The position numbers and the translations under genes were made by a program. A stretch of 64,000 bases of DNA from Flavisolibacter tropicus (GTDB lineage: Bacteria > Bacteroidota > Bacteroidia > Chitinophagales > Chitinophagaceae). The notes beneath the pieces were generated by a model, which did not search any database, had not been told where the DNA came from, and saw only the letters and a list, made by a program, of their open reading frames with translations. Every line of letters begins with the position of its first letter. The stretch's first letter is position 1. Positions 1 to 8,245 of this stretch are shown piece after piece. The stretch covers positions 3,840,001-3,904,000 of the forward strand of contig NZ_CP011390.1 in the NCBI RefSeq assembly GCF_001644645.1, written 5' to 3'.

Positions 1-896
1 TAATCGTCTTGTTTGACGGTAAACAGCAGCTCATAGTCCTCGCCGCCGCTTAAGGCACAAGCAGTAGGATCAAGGTTGAATTTGAAGGCAGCCTGTCTTG
101 CATCTTCGGCAATTGGTATCTTTTCTTCATAAAGAACACAGCCCAATTCGCTGTCCTTACAGAGGTGAAGGATCTCGGAACTCAGCCCATCGCTAACATC
201 AATCATAGAGGTGGGCTGAATACCGTTTTCTGCAAAAAACTGGATAATGTCTTTGCGGGCTTCTGGTTTGAGAATGCGGCCTACAATGTATTTCTCGCCT
301 TCCAGGTCTGGCTGTACGCCGGGACTTTCCAGGAAAATGCGTTTTTCTCTTTCCAATAAAGTTAAACCCAGGTAGGCGGCGCCTAAGTCGCCACTTACAC
401 ACAATAAGTCGCCTTTCTGCGCGGTGCTTCTTTTTACATAGGTATCAGGAGTAACTTCTCCAATAGCCGTACAGGAAATGATAAATCCTTTTTGAGAAGA
501 GGAGGTGTCGCCACCAATTAGATCTACACCATAGTGGTCGCATGCCGCATGTACACCCTCGTAAAATTCATCGAGCGCCTCCAGGCTAAAGCGGTTGCTG
601 AATCCCAGTCCCAGGATGATTTGCGTAGGTGTGGCATTCATAGCGTAGATATCGCTAACATTGACCACTACAGTTTTATAGCCCAGGTGTTTGAGCGGGG
701 TATACATTAAGTCAAAGTGTACACCCTCAATTAAAAGGTCGTTGGTAATAACGGTTTGCTTGCCAAAGTGGTCAATCACGGCCGCATCATCACCCACACC
801 TAAAACACTAGACACATTTTGTATTTCAAAATTCTTAGTTAGGTGGTCAATAAGACCGAACTCACCTAATTCAGCTATTTCAGTTCTTTCAGACAT
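1..896 (-). CDS. thiL: Thiamine-monophosphate kinase (3' part beyond window edge)
   Basis: ThiL phosphorylates thiamine monophosphate to thiamine diphosphate, the last step of cofactor synthesis, in the cytoplasm. Reading the minus strand from the ATG at 894-896 gives MSERTEIAELGEFGLIDHL, then the family's Mg-ATP motif VLGVGDDAAVID near residue 32, a TNDLLIEGVHFD stretch, VVNVSDIYAMNATP and LIGGDTSSS. These are in the order expected for the AIR-synthase-like fold. About 298 codons are present and the frame is open to base 1, so only the C-terminal end is missing. No thiamine-pathway neighbour lies to the right, and the left side is outside the window. Confidence 0.93.
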   Translation of the reverse strand, partial: MSERTEIAELGEFGLIDHLTKNFEIQNVSSVLGVGDDAAVIDHFGKQTVITNDLLIEGVHFDLMYTPLKHLGYKTVVVNVSDIYAMNATPTQIILGLGFSNRFSLEALDEFYEGVHAACDHYGVDLIGGDTSSSQKGFIISCTAIGEVTPDTYVKRSTAQKGDLLCVSGDLGAAYLGLTLLEREKRIFLESPGVQPDLEGEKYIVGRILKPEARKDIIQFFAENGIQPTSMIDVSDGLSSEILHLCKDSELGCVLYEEKIPIAEDARQAAFKFNLDPTACALSGGEDYELLFTVKQDD

Positions 897-928
897 TCGA
901 TTGCGGATTTTAGATTGGCGATTGCAGA

Positions 929-1280
929 TTAATGAAGAGACTTTAAAGCTGTATTGATTGAACTTACTGTAACAGAAAGTAACTCATTTGCCTCTTTATA
1001 TAAAATAACAATTTCATCTCTTTTATCTGGATGAAATTCGCAAATGAATTCTAAAAAGTACATCGTTTCATCAGCCTCCTCTTCTACAATACGCATCTTG
1101 TTTATAAAATCGGGTTTGGATTTAGCCCTGCAGCGGCTCTATAATTAGCGCCCACTGAAGCAGAGCTCCTTATAATTTGATCTTCGTAATGTTTAACTAC
1201 ATCAAAGGGCAACGACTTGCATAGCTTTGCAACATTTATGGCTAATGCTTTCGTCCGATTTTAAACTCCGTTTTATCCAT
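929..1280 (-). pseudogene. Four-helix-bundle (S23-type) protein, frameshifted
   Basis: Three overlapping minus-strand frames together spell a member of the four helix bundle family, known from 23S rRNA intervening sequences and many Bacteroidota genomes. They read MDKTEFK, then RTKALAINVAKLCKSLPFD and SSASVGANYRAA, then CRAKSKPDFINKMRIVEEE and ADETMYFLEFICEF, ending near LKSLH. Two single-base deletions break it. One is in the A run after MDKTEFK (about 1263), the other between YRAA and CRAKS (about 1129). Restoring one base at each gives a continuous product of normal family length. Short repeats with the word GATTGCAGATT or its complement flank both sides (900-930 and 1290-1322). A sequencing error is possible but would have to occur twice. 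Confidence 0.8.
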
Positions 1281-1326
1281 GAGCTAATTTAAATCGGCAT
1301 TCTGCAATCGCCAATCGGCAATGGCT

Positions 1327-2109
1327 TTATATCGCCGGCACATTGCCTTTTATCCACTCTAAGAGCTCATCGTGGATAAAGCCATTGCTGGCCACAATAC
1401 CGGGTTGGTAAGGAGAATAGGGGTCGCCTTTTAGGTTGGTGACTTTTCCTCCGGCTTCTTCAATAATAATAAAACCCGCAGCGCTATCCCAAGCTTGTAG
1501 CTTGTGTTCATAAAAGCCATCAAAGCGGCCACTAGCCACCCAGCACAGGTCAATAGCTGCTGAACCCAGGCGACGTACAGGAATACCGCGGCGAATAAAT
1601 CGTTCAAACACCTGCAGCGGACCGTTAGGCTCATCTAAATAGGTATAAGGAAAACCGGTAACCAGGCAAGAAGTAGCAACCTTTTCTTTTTTGCTTACGA
1701 AGATGGGCTTGTTGTTTAACGTAGCCCCCTGACCGCGCTCGGCAAAGAAAAACTCGTTCATGAAAGGGTTATACACGGCCCCCATGATCATCTGGCCATT
1801 ATGTTCAAGACCAATAGATACACAACAAAGAGGAATACGGTTGGCAAAGTTGACTGTGCCGTCTATAGGGTCAATGATCCACTTGTATTCAGAGTCCTGC
1901 ACAATCTCCCCGGCCTCTTCACTTAAAATATAATGATCGGGAAAATGCTCCTTAATCACTTCTATAATCGCTTTTTCCGAAGCATGATCCGCTTCTGTTA
2001 CCAGGTTATTGATCCCTTCTTTATTGGAGATCTTAAACTCCATTTCCATAAACCGCCGTATTTCTTCGGCACCAGCATGCGTAGCTTGTAACAGGGCATC
2101 TTTAAACAT
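1327..2109 (-). CDS. Inositol monophosphatase family protein (SuhB-like)
   Basis: Mg-dependent phosphatase of the inositol monophosphatase/fructose-bisphosphatase superfamily, probably acting on inositol-1-phosphate or a related small phosphate ester in the cytoplasm. The metal-binding motifs are intact: ILSEEAGE (first acidic site), WIIDPIDGTVNFAN (the DPIDGT core) and AWDSAAGFIIIEEAGG near the C-terminus. The length of 260 residues is normal for the family. I start at the ATG at 2107-2109 (MFKDALLQ) rather than a TTG two codons upstream. The gene stands alone between the pseudogene and a long repeat-rich spacer. The substrate cannot be told from sequence; CysQ-type nucleotide phosphatases share the same core motifs. 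Confidence 0.9.
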   Translation of the reverse strand: MFKDALLQATHAGAEEIRRFMEMEFKISNKEGINNLVTEADHASEKAIIEVIKEHFPDHYILSEEAGEIVQDSEYKWIIDPIDGTVNFANRIPLCCVSIGLEHNGQMIMGAVYNPFMNEFFFAERGQGATLNNKPIFVSKKEKVATSCLVTGFPYTYLDEPNGPLQVFERFIRRGIPVRRLGSAAIDLCWVASGRFDGFYEHKLQAWDSAAGFIIIEEAGGKVTNLKGDPYSPYQPGIVASNGFIHDELLEWIKGNVPAI

Positions 2110-2487
2110 AAGCAAAGATATGACTAAGAGAGGCTAGGAGGAAAAAGAGAAAAGGAGAGAAGCGTTTCGCACAGCGCTAAGGGGGAAAGAAAGGAATTTG
2201 AAGATTTCTGATTTCAAGCTTTCACCATTCTCTTCCCAAATCCCAACCAAGAAATCCCAACTTCCCCTAATCTATCCCCTCTTACAGAGGATATCATACC
2301 TTCACTAAACCTTAACTCCTTACTCATTCCTCATCACTCCTTACTCATTCCGCACCATTCACCACTGACTAATGTCTATTGACTTTCCTCCCGTGGACTG
2401 TAGTCTGTCGACAGTTGACTCTCCGAGCTTTCACTTCTCACAGACTCTATTATCACGTATATTGGCAACCTGTAAACACCCTGTGTA
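2110..2487. repeat. Intergenic low-complexity word array
   Basis: No gene is visible in this 378-base gap between divergent genes. From about 2130 it is strand-asymmetric: purine-rich first, then pyrimidine-rich. It is built of recurring words, such as CTCATCACTCCTTACTCATT, TTCACCACTGAC and a GTCCAC-type unit at 2370-2425 (GTGGACTGTAGTCTGTCGAC followed by AGTTGACTC). Similar words recur in gaps across the window. The promoter of the glycosyltransferase must lie near the right end but I cannot place it firmly. Confidence 0.7.
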
Positions 2488-4431
2488 TTGACGGTTTCTA
2501 TTATCATAGTTAGTTATAATGTCAAGTATTTCCTGGAGCAATGCCTGTGCAGTGTGGAGAAAGCCATAAAAGGCCTTGATGCGGAAGTAATTGTAGTGGA
2601 TAACGCCTCAGTAGATGGCAGCGTAGCTTACCTGCAGGAGAGCTTTCCAACAGTCCGTTATATAGCCAGCCAGCAGAACCTGGGTTTTGCCAAGGCTTGT
2701 AATCTGGGCTTGTCGCAGGCTCAAGGTTCTTATATCTTGTTCCTAAACCCCGACACGTTGCTAGCGGAAGATACGCTTGCTATTTGCCTGGATTTTTTCA
2801 ACACTCATCCGCAGGCAGGGGCAATAGGCGTCCGCATGATTGATGGCAGTGGCCAGTTTTTGCGGGAGTCAAAGCGATCGTTTCCTGCTCCGGTCACATC
2901 TTTTTATAAACTTACCGGTTTAGCACGCATTTTTCCACACTCCCGGCGCTTTGGAAAATATCATTTAGGCTATCTGCCCCAACATACCAATCATGAAGTA
3001 GATGTATTGGCGGGCGCCTACATGCTCGTCTCCAAAGCGGTATTAGATGAAGTCGGCTCCTTTGATGAAACCTTTTTCATGTATGGCGAGGATGTGGATC
3101 TAAGCTACCGCATACAAAAAGCCGGCTATAAAAACTATTATGTAGCCGATACTACCATTGTGCACTTTAAAGGGGAAAGCACAAAGCGAGGCAGCCTGAA
3201 CTATGTAAAACTATTTTATCAGGCCATGAGCCTGTTTGTACGAAAGCATTATGGCGGTACAAAGGCAGATATCTTTACTTTTTCTATTCAACTGGCCATT
3301 GGCGTTAGGGCTATGTTGACAGCGGTAGCCAAACTGATTCGTAAGATTGGCCTGCCAGCTATAGATGCCATTCTGATTCTGGTTTGTTTTTGGCTGGTGA
3401 AAAGCATTTGGGCAAACTACGTCCGCCCGGAAGTTCCTTACTCCGCCAAGCTGGTAGGTGTATCGTTCCTGGTTTTTACATTGATATACTTAACGGTGTC
3501 TTATTATGCGGGTTTGTATAACCGCTATTATCGCAAGGCCGTTCTTGTGCGTTCTACCTTTTTGGCTACACTGGTAATTTTAGCTGCTTATGCCTTATTG
3601 CCAGAGCACTTACGGTTTTCCCGGGGCATCCTTGCATTTGGTGCCTTGTTGGCATTTGGGGTATTAAGTCTTTGGCGCTGGATGTTAATAAAGGCCGGCC
3701 TTTTGCAACAACAAATTGAAGACAGGGATAAACCCTATTTATTAGTAGCCGGTACACCTGGCGAATATGAGCGCATACAACAGTTCTTGAATGCCCACAA
3801 ATTGGGCGATAAACTGATTGGCCGAGTGGCGGTTAACGGTGAGGATCCAACGGCGCTGACCACTATTGACCGGGTATCAACAGTAACACTGCCGCTACAC
3901 GCTACCGAGCTTCTGTTTTGTGCCGGCACCTATTCTTATAAAGATATCTTGATGCAACTGCCCAAAATAAAAACCAACCTTCGTTTCAGGTTTCATGCCG
4001 TTGGTAGCAGTAGTATAGTGGGCAGCGACTCCAGCAGCAACAGCGGTGAGGTACTGGCCACCGGATCACATTTTAAACTGGACCGACCCGCCGAGCGGCG
4101 CATTAAGCGACTGGTAGATGTAATGACCAGTGTTTTATTTCTATTCACCACACCACTGCATTTTTTATTTGTTGAAAAGCCAGGTACCTTTTTATATTAT
4201 TGTCTTTTGGTGTTGTTTGGCCGTCGTACCTGGGTAGGGTACGGTACCTGTGCAATGGGTTTACCTCCATTACGGAAAAATATTTTACTACCCAACGGAT
4301 GGCCCAAAAACAAGGCTAATGCAATGCGGGAAGAAAGTATGGCGTTGATAGATCACTATTATGCAAGTGATTATGATGCCATGCAGGATTTGGCGCTAAT
4401 TATGAAAAATTACCAGCATCTTGGCAATTAA
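2488..4431 (+). CDS. Glycosyltransferase family 2 fused to a sugar-transferase-like membrane module
   Basis: The N-terminal 250 residues are a GT2 (rhamnosyltransferase/WcaE-like) domain: VSIIIVSYNV at 3-12, VVDNASVDGS at 36-45, FLNPDT at 85-90 and YGEDVDLSYR at 199-208. About four membrane segments follow (roughly 290-400), then a soluble segment (415-500). A tail with RRIKRLVDVMTSVLFLF at 538-553 and DHYYASDYDAMQDLALIMK near the end resembles the start and end of WcaJ-type polyisoprenyl-phosphate sugar transferases, but I do not see their catalytic core. Translation appears to begin at TTG (2488), because the typical GT2 start MTVSIIIVSYN lies there and no in-frame ATG is near. It probably builds a surface polysaccharide or glycolipid at the inner membrane. 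Confidence 0.85.
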   Translation: MTVSIIIVSYNVKYFLEQCLCSVEKAIKGLDAEVIVVDNASVDGSVAYLQESFPTVRYIASQQNLGFAKACNLGLSQAQGSYILFLNPDTLLAEDTLAICLDFFNTHPQAGAIGVRMIDGSGQFLRESKRSFPAPVTSFYKLTGLARIFPHSRRFGKYHLGYLPQHTNHEVDVLAGAYMLVSKAVLDEVGSFDETFFMYGEDVDLSYRIQKAGYKNYYVADTTIVHFKGESTKRGSLNYVKLFYQAMSLFVRKHYGGTKADIFTFSIQLAIGVRAMLTAVAKLIRKIGLPAIDAILILVCFWLVKSIWANYVRPEVPYSAKLVGVSFLVFTLIYLTVSYYAGLYNRYYRKAVLVRSTFLATLVILAAYALLPEHLRFSRGILAFGALLAFGVLSLWRWMLIKAGLLQQQIEDRDKPYLLVAGTPGEYERIQQFLNAHKLGDKLIGRVAVNGEDPTALTTIDRVSTVTLPLHATELLFCAGTYSYKDILMQLPKIKTNLRFRFHAVGSSSIVGSDSSSNSGEVLATGSHFKLDRPAERRIKRLVDVMTSVLFLFTTPLHFLFVEKPGTFLYYCLLVLFGRRTWVGYGTCAMGLPPLRKNILLPNGWPKNKANAMREESMALIDHYYASDYDAMQDLALIMKNYQHLGN

Positions 4432-4491
4432 TAGGGGTTGCTTCCATAGCAGTGCCTAACTTTATCGTCTTAAACACATTAATCAGGATTA

Positions 4492-6039
4492 GTGGCAAGT
4501 ATTCGCGACTTCAATATTTTCGATTTCAAACTACCTAAGGCTATTGCAGGAGCTTTGCGGCTTGCAGACAATGACCCAAGGAGCCAGCAGTTGCGTGTGT
4601 TGAAAAAGCTTCTAAAAAAAGCACGTTTTACAGCCTTTGGCCAACAGTACCGTTTCGATGAAATTTTATTAAGCAAGCATGCTGGTAAAAAGTTTCAGGA
4701 ACTGGTACCTGTTCACGATTACAACAAAATTTACGAGGAGTGGTGGCAGAAAACATTGGACGGTGTGCCAGATGTAACCTGGCCAGGTAAGATCAAGTTC
4801 TACGCCTTAAGCTCGGGCACCTCGGAAGCAGCCAGTAAATATATACCGGTAACTAAGGATATGTTGCGCAGTAACCGGATCAACTATATCCGCCAACTCA
4901 TTTCTTTAATAAGTTATGAAAAGCTACCCCGCCATGCAGTAACCAAAGGGTTCCTGATGCTGGGTGGTGCCACAGACTTGCAAAAGGGCAAGGCCGGCTG
5001 GTATGCTGGTGACCTGAGTGGCATTTTGATGAAGAACCGCCCTTTCTGGTTTCAAACCTTTTATAAACCAGGCGGCCGCATTGCCAAGATCAAAGACTGG
5101 AATGAAAAGCTTAATGAGATTGTGGAAAAAGCGCCAGACTGGGACATTGGCTACATAGTAGGTGTGCCCGCATGGTGTCAGATGTGTATGGAGATGATCA
5201 TAGAGCATTACAAAGTAGAAACCATACATGATATATGGCCAAACCTGGGCTTCTTTGTGCATGGCGGCGTGGCATTTGAACCATATAAGAAAGGTTTTGA
5301 AAAACTATTGGGTAAGCCCATTGTTTATATAGAGAACTACCTGTCTAGCGAAGGCTTTATTGGCTACCGCGATCGTGAGCATGCTAAGGGCATGAAGCTC
5401 ATTTTGAACAACAACATCTTCATGGAGTTTGTGCCGTTTAACGACAAAAACTTTGATGCAGATGGCAAGATGGTGGAAAACCCCGAAGCATTGATGATCC
5501 ATGAAGTGGAGGAGGGGAAAGAATATGCGCTGCTAATGAGTACGAATGCCGGTGCCTGGCGCTACCTGATTGGCGACACCTTACGGTTTGTTAACCTGGA
5601 ACGCAATGAGGTGGTAATTACTGGTCGTACCAAACACTTCCTGAGCCTGGTAGGCGAGCACCTGAGTGTAGACAATATGAATAAGGCCATACAAGTGGTA
5701 AGTGAAGAACTGAATATTTGTATACCAGAATACACTGTGGTGGGCTTCCCGCATGAAAACTTCTTTGCGCACAAATGGTATGTGGCTTGTAACGACCCCG
5801 TAGATGAAAATGTGCTGCGCGAAAAGATTGACAAATACCTCTGTCAAATAAACGACGACTATGCTGTAGAGCGTACCAGCGCTTTAAAGGATGTATTCCT
5901 GCAAAAACTACCGGAGTCCTATTTTTTTAAGTTCATGGAAACAAAAGGAAAACTGGGTAGTCAGCATAAGTTTCCCCGCGTCTTAAAAGGAAAGATGTTG
6001 CAAGATTGGAATGATTTTTTAGCCTCGCAATCAACTTAG
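4492..6039 (+). CDS. GH3 family (auxin-responsive-like) acyl-acid-amido synthetase homologue
   Basis: Member of the GH3 branch of adenylate-forming enzymes, which in plants join amino acids to jasmonate or auxin. The role in bacteria is unknown. The ATP-binding loop appears as YALSSGTSEAASKYIPVT near residue 110, with VYIENYLSSEGFIGY near 285, a conserved GAWRYLIGDTLRF near 350 and VITGRTKHFLSLVGEHLS around 380. Length 515 fits the family. The start is GTG at 4492, 60 bases after the glycosyltransferase stop; the next in-frame Met is more than 100 residues in and would cut the fold. It may be cotranscribed with the glycosyltransferase. Confidence 0.85.
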   Translation: MASIRDFNIFDFKLPKAIAGALRLADNDPRSQQLRVLKKLLKKARFTAFGQQYRFDEILLSKHAGKKFQELVPVHDYNKIYEEWWQKTLDGVPDVTWPGKIKFYALSSGTSEAASKYIPVTKDMLRSNRINYIRQLISLISYEKLPRHAVTKGFLMLGGATDLQKGKAGWYAGDLSGILMKNRPFWFQTFYKPGGRIAKIKDWNEKLNEIVEKAPDWDIGYIVGVPAWCQMCMEMIIEHYKVETIHDIWPNLGFFVHGGVAFEPYKKGFEKLLGKPIVYIENYLSSEGFIGYRDREHAKGMKLILNNNIFMEFVPFNDKNFDADGKMVENPEALMIHEVEEGKEYALLMSTNAGAWRYLIGDTLRFVNLERNEVVITGRTKHFLSLVGEHLSVDNMNKAIQVVSEELNICIPEYTVVGFPHENFFAHKWYVACNDPVDENVLREKIDKYLCQINDDYAVERTSALKDVFLQKLPESYFFKFMETKGKLGSQHKFPRVLKGKMLQDWNDFLASQST

Positions 6040-6104
6040 TTTTTTGTCTTTTGACAAATGACTTTGTTGGAGTGAGTTGTGAGTTCTATTTTTAGCCTCT
6101 TTGT

Positions 6105-6740
6105 ATGGATGTATTCGTAAAAGGTATCACGTTGGGTTTGCTGCTAAGTATAGCGGTTGGACCGATCCTGTTTACGATTATCAAGCAAAGCATCAATAAT
6201 GGCATCAAGGGCGGACTGGCCTTTGTGCTGGGTGTATCCTTGAGCGATATCTGCCTGGCAGTAGCCTCTAATTTCTTTACCGAACTATTCAATACCCTGC
6301 TGGAGCGGAGAGCGCTGGTGGCCTTTACGGGTAGTGTATTCCTGATTTCGTTAGGCATCTACTTCTTGTTTTTTAAAAAAGTTAAGGCCAATGAAGAAGG
6401 CCAGCAGCTGCTGGTGTTTCGAAAGCGCGATTATGTCAAACTGCTTTTAACAGGCCTGTTAATGAACCTTTTAAATCCCTTCTTGTGGGGATTCTGGCTG
6501 GCCACGGCTACTACGTTTGCAGATCATGTCATCAGGCAGCGTTTCATTATTTTTGCTACCGCATTATGTATTGTACTCACCGCCGATATCTTAAAAGTGT
6601 TGTTGGCTAATAGGATCCGGCAGCGCCTTACGCTAAAGAACATCCAACTCATTAACCGGCTGAATGGGCTTATTTTGATTGGGTTTGGAATAGCCTTGTT
6701 AGTGAGTTTATTGTTTTATAGTGATAAATTGCCGCAGTAA
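6105..6740 (+). CDS. LysE/RhtB family exporter
   Basis: Inner-membrane exporter of the LysE/RhtB superfamily, which generally expels amino acids or similar small metabolites. The 211-residue product has about six hydrophobic segments, beginning with FVKGITLGLLLSIAVGPILF. This has the Gly-Pro of the first helix typical of the family, followed by SINNGIKGGLAFVLGVSLSD. A long central loop has charged residues, and GLLMNLLNPFLWGFWLATAT matches the conserved Asn-Pro helix. Its TAA is immediately followed by the ATG of the transglycosylase gene, so the two are surely cotranscribed. The substrate is not predictable. Confidence 0.88.
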   Translation: MDVFVKGITLGLLLSIAVGPILFTIIKQSINNGIKGGLAFVLGVSLSDICLAVASNFFTELFNTLLERRALVAFTGSVFLISLGIYFLFFKKVKANEEGQQLLVFRKRDYVKLLLTGLLMNLLNPFLWGFWLATATTFADHVIRQRFIIFATALCIVLTADILKVLLANRIRQRLTLKNIQLINRLNGLILIGFGIALLVSLLFYSDKLPQ

Positions 6741-7517
6741 ATGAGCAAGAAGAAACCGGCTGCAAAACCAAAATCCTCTGGAAACCGTTTTTGGTATTGG
6801 ACCAAACGCATTGTCCTATTCCTTTTTTTATCCCAGCTGTTTTATATCATCATTCTAAAATGGGTGAATCCTCCCATTACGATTACCCAGTTAAGTAGTT
6901 GGGTAAGTGGCGATGGCCTCAAACGTGATTATGTAGGTGGCGATGAATTGTCGTTACAAATGAAGCTGGCCGTGATAGCTTCAGAAGATCAATTGTTTCC
7001 CGACCATGGTGGCTTTGACTGGAAGAGCATTAACAAAGCCGTAACACACAACGAAAAAAAGCCGCAACGCATACGCGGGGCCTCCACTATATCACAACAG
7101 GTAGCTAAGAACGTATTTCTCTGGCAAGGACGCAGCTGGATACGAAAAGGTCTGGAAATGTATTTCACTAAGATGATCGAGTTGATCTGGGGAAAGAAGC
7201 GGATACTGGAAGTATACTTGAATGTTATTGAAATGGGTAAAGGCGTCTACGGTGCTGAAGCCGCTGCACAGGCCTATTTTAAAAAGCCGGCGGCTAAACT
7301 TTCCCGTAAGGAAGCAGCTATGATTGCCGCCTGCTTACCCAATCCCAAAAAATACACCGTAAAGCCACTCTCACCTTATGTGGCCATCAAAAGCGGGTGG
7401 GTACAACGCCAGATGGACAACCTGGAAGGTGATGAAGATATTCAGGCGGTGATTAATAAGGCCCGCCCGGAAGGAGCCAAGCAGAATAATGAACAAGGAA
7501 CAAGGAAGAAAGAATGA
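6741..7517 (+). CDS. mtgA: Monofunctional biosynthetic peptidoglycan transglycosylase
   Basis: Glycosyltransferase family 51 enzyme that polymerises lipid II into glycan strands at the inner membrane. A basic N-terminus precedes a single anchor helix (IVLFLFLSQLFYIIILKWV, about 29-47). The GT51 signatures follow in order: ASEDQLFPDHGGFDW with the catalytic Glu, RGASTISQQVAKNVFLW, KKRILEVYLNVIEMGKGVYG with the second Glu, AAAQAYFKKPAAKLS and AAMIAACLPNPKKY. There is no penicillin-binding domain, and length 258 is normal for MtgA. The ATG touches the stop of the LysE-type gene. The C-terminal tail is lysine- and glutamate-rich and runs into low-complexity sequence. Confidence 0.93.
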   Translation: MSKKKPAAKPKSSGNRFWYWTKRIVLFLFLSQLFYIIILKWVNPPITITQLSSWVSGDGLKRDYVGGDELSLQMKLAVIASEDQLFPDHGGFDWKSINKAVTHNEKKPQRIRGASTISQQVAKNVFLWQGRSWIRKGLEMYFTKMIELIWGKKRILEVYLNVIEMGKGVYGAEAAAQAYFKKPAAKLSRKEAAMIAACLPNPKKYTVKPLSPYVAIKSGWVQRQMDNLEGDEDIQAVINKARPEGAKQNNEQGTRKKE

Positions 7518-7702
7518 TGAAGGGAGGAAATATTCAATGCTCAACGCTCAATAATCAATGATTAGTAATGAATAATCATTGATTATTGAAGGAGACCTCT
7601 TCTATCGGCGTCCCTTTCACGTCTCACGTTTGATGTTTCACGATACTCACCACTCACCATTCATCATTCACCAGCCTGGCTCTTGCCGCGCTGCCTTCCC
7701 CT
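7518..7702. repeat. Intergenic mosaic: word array, hairpin and GC-rich palindrome
   Basis: This gap between convergent genes holds a 23-base segment starting GGGAGGAAATATTCAATG at 7522-7544, which recurs exactly at 45600-45622. Next is an AT-rich perfect inverted repeat with 15-base arms AATAATCAATGATTA (about 7549-7587). Then come TCACCATTCATC-type words (7640-7675) and the palindrome CCCCTTTAGGGG (7698-7709), which runs into the end of the neighbouring gene. No gene is visible. The hairpin could end transcripts from either side. Confidence 0.75.
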
Positions 7703-8245
7703 TTAGGGGCCGGGGGTGTGTGGAGGCCGGTTGGCATGTGCCTCTATCTGCCGAATAGCCGTATGTAAGCGCTCATCTTGCGTTCCCGAAACCTCCACCC
7801 AAGGCGTGCCGTCTTGAATCAACAGGTCCTTATACATTTTGTATAACTTCTCCCGCATAGCCAGATCGGGATACTCACGCAGTTCGTCCTGCACCCAGGG
7901 TAGGTCCACATTACATAATAGGTAGAGATCGTAAGATTGCTGGGCTATCTGATTTAAGATCCAATTGTGGCAATTATTAAACACCACCTCGCACCACACC
8001 TTCATCACGTATTGGTTCGTGTCAATAAAGTAATATTGGTTGGCTTGCTTGGCTAATCGTTCTTCAAGGGCCAATTGTCCCTTGGCAATATCCAGCAGCT
8101 GTTCATAGGTATACGCCGTGCCGTTAACAGTAAGATATTCCCTTGCATATTCGGGACACCATACTGTTTGGTAGTGCGCAGCCAGTTGTTCACACAATGT
8201 ACTCTTGCCCGTAGATTCAGGCCCTATAATTACGATCTTCCTCAT
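7703..8245 (-). CDS. NadR-type ribosylnicotinamide kinase-like ATPase
   Basis: P-loop kinase similar to the ribosylnicotinamide kinase domain of NadR, which phosphorylates imported nicotinamide riboside to NMN for NAD salvage. The Walker A loop IGPESTGKSTLCEQLA is at residues 7-22 and is followed by CPEYAREYL, typical of this domain; FIDTNQYVMKVWCEVVF carries the Asp of the substrate site. The 180-residue protein lacks the N-terminal adenylyltransferase and DNA-binding parts of full NadR. Its ATG overlaps the pnuC stop by four bases (ATGA), matching an import-and-trap pair. The last residues (PPHTPGP) and the stop are encoded by a dispersed GC-rich palindrome. A thiamine kinase role paired with a PnuT-like porter is the alternative. 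Confidence 0.85.
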   Translation of the reverse strand: MRKIVIIGPESTGKSTLCEQLAAHYQTVWCPEYAREYLTVNGTAYTYEQLLDIAKGQLALEERLAKQANQYYFIDTNQYVMKVWCEVVFNNCHNWILNQIAQQSYDLYLLCNVDLPWVQDELREYPDLAMREKLYKMYKDLLIQDGTPWVEVSGTQDERLHTAIRQIEAHANRPPHTPGP

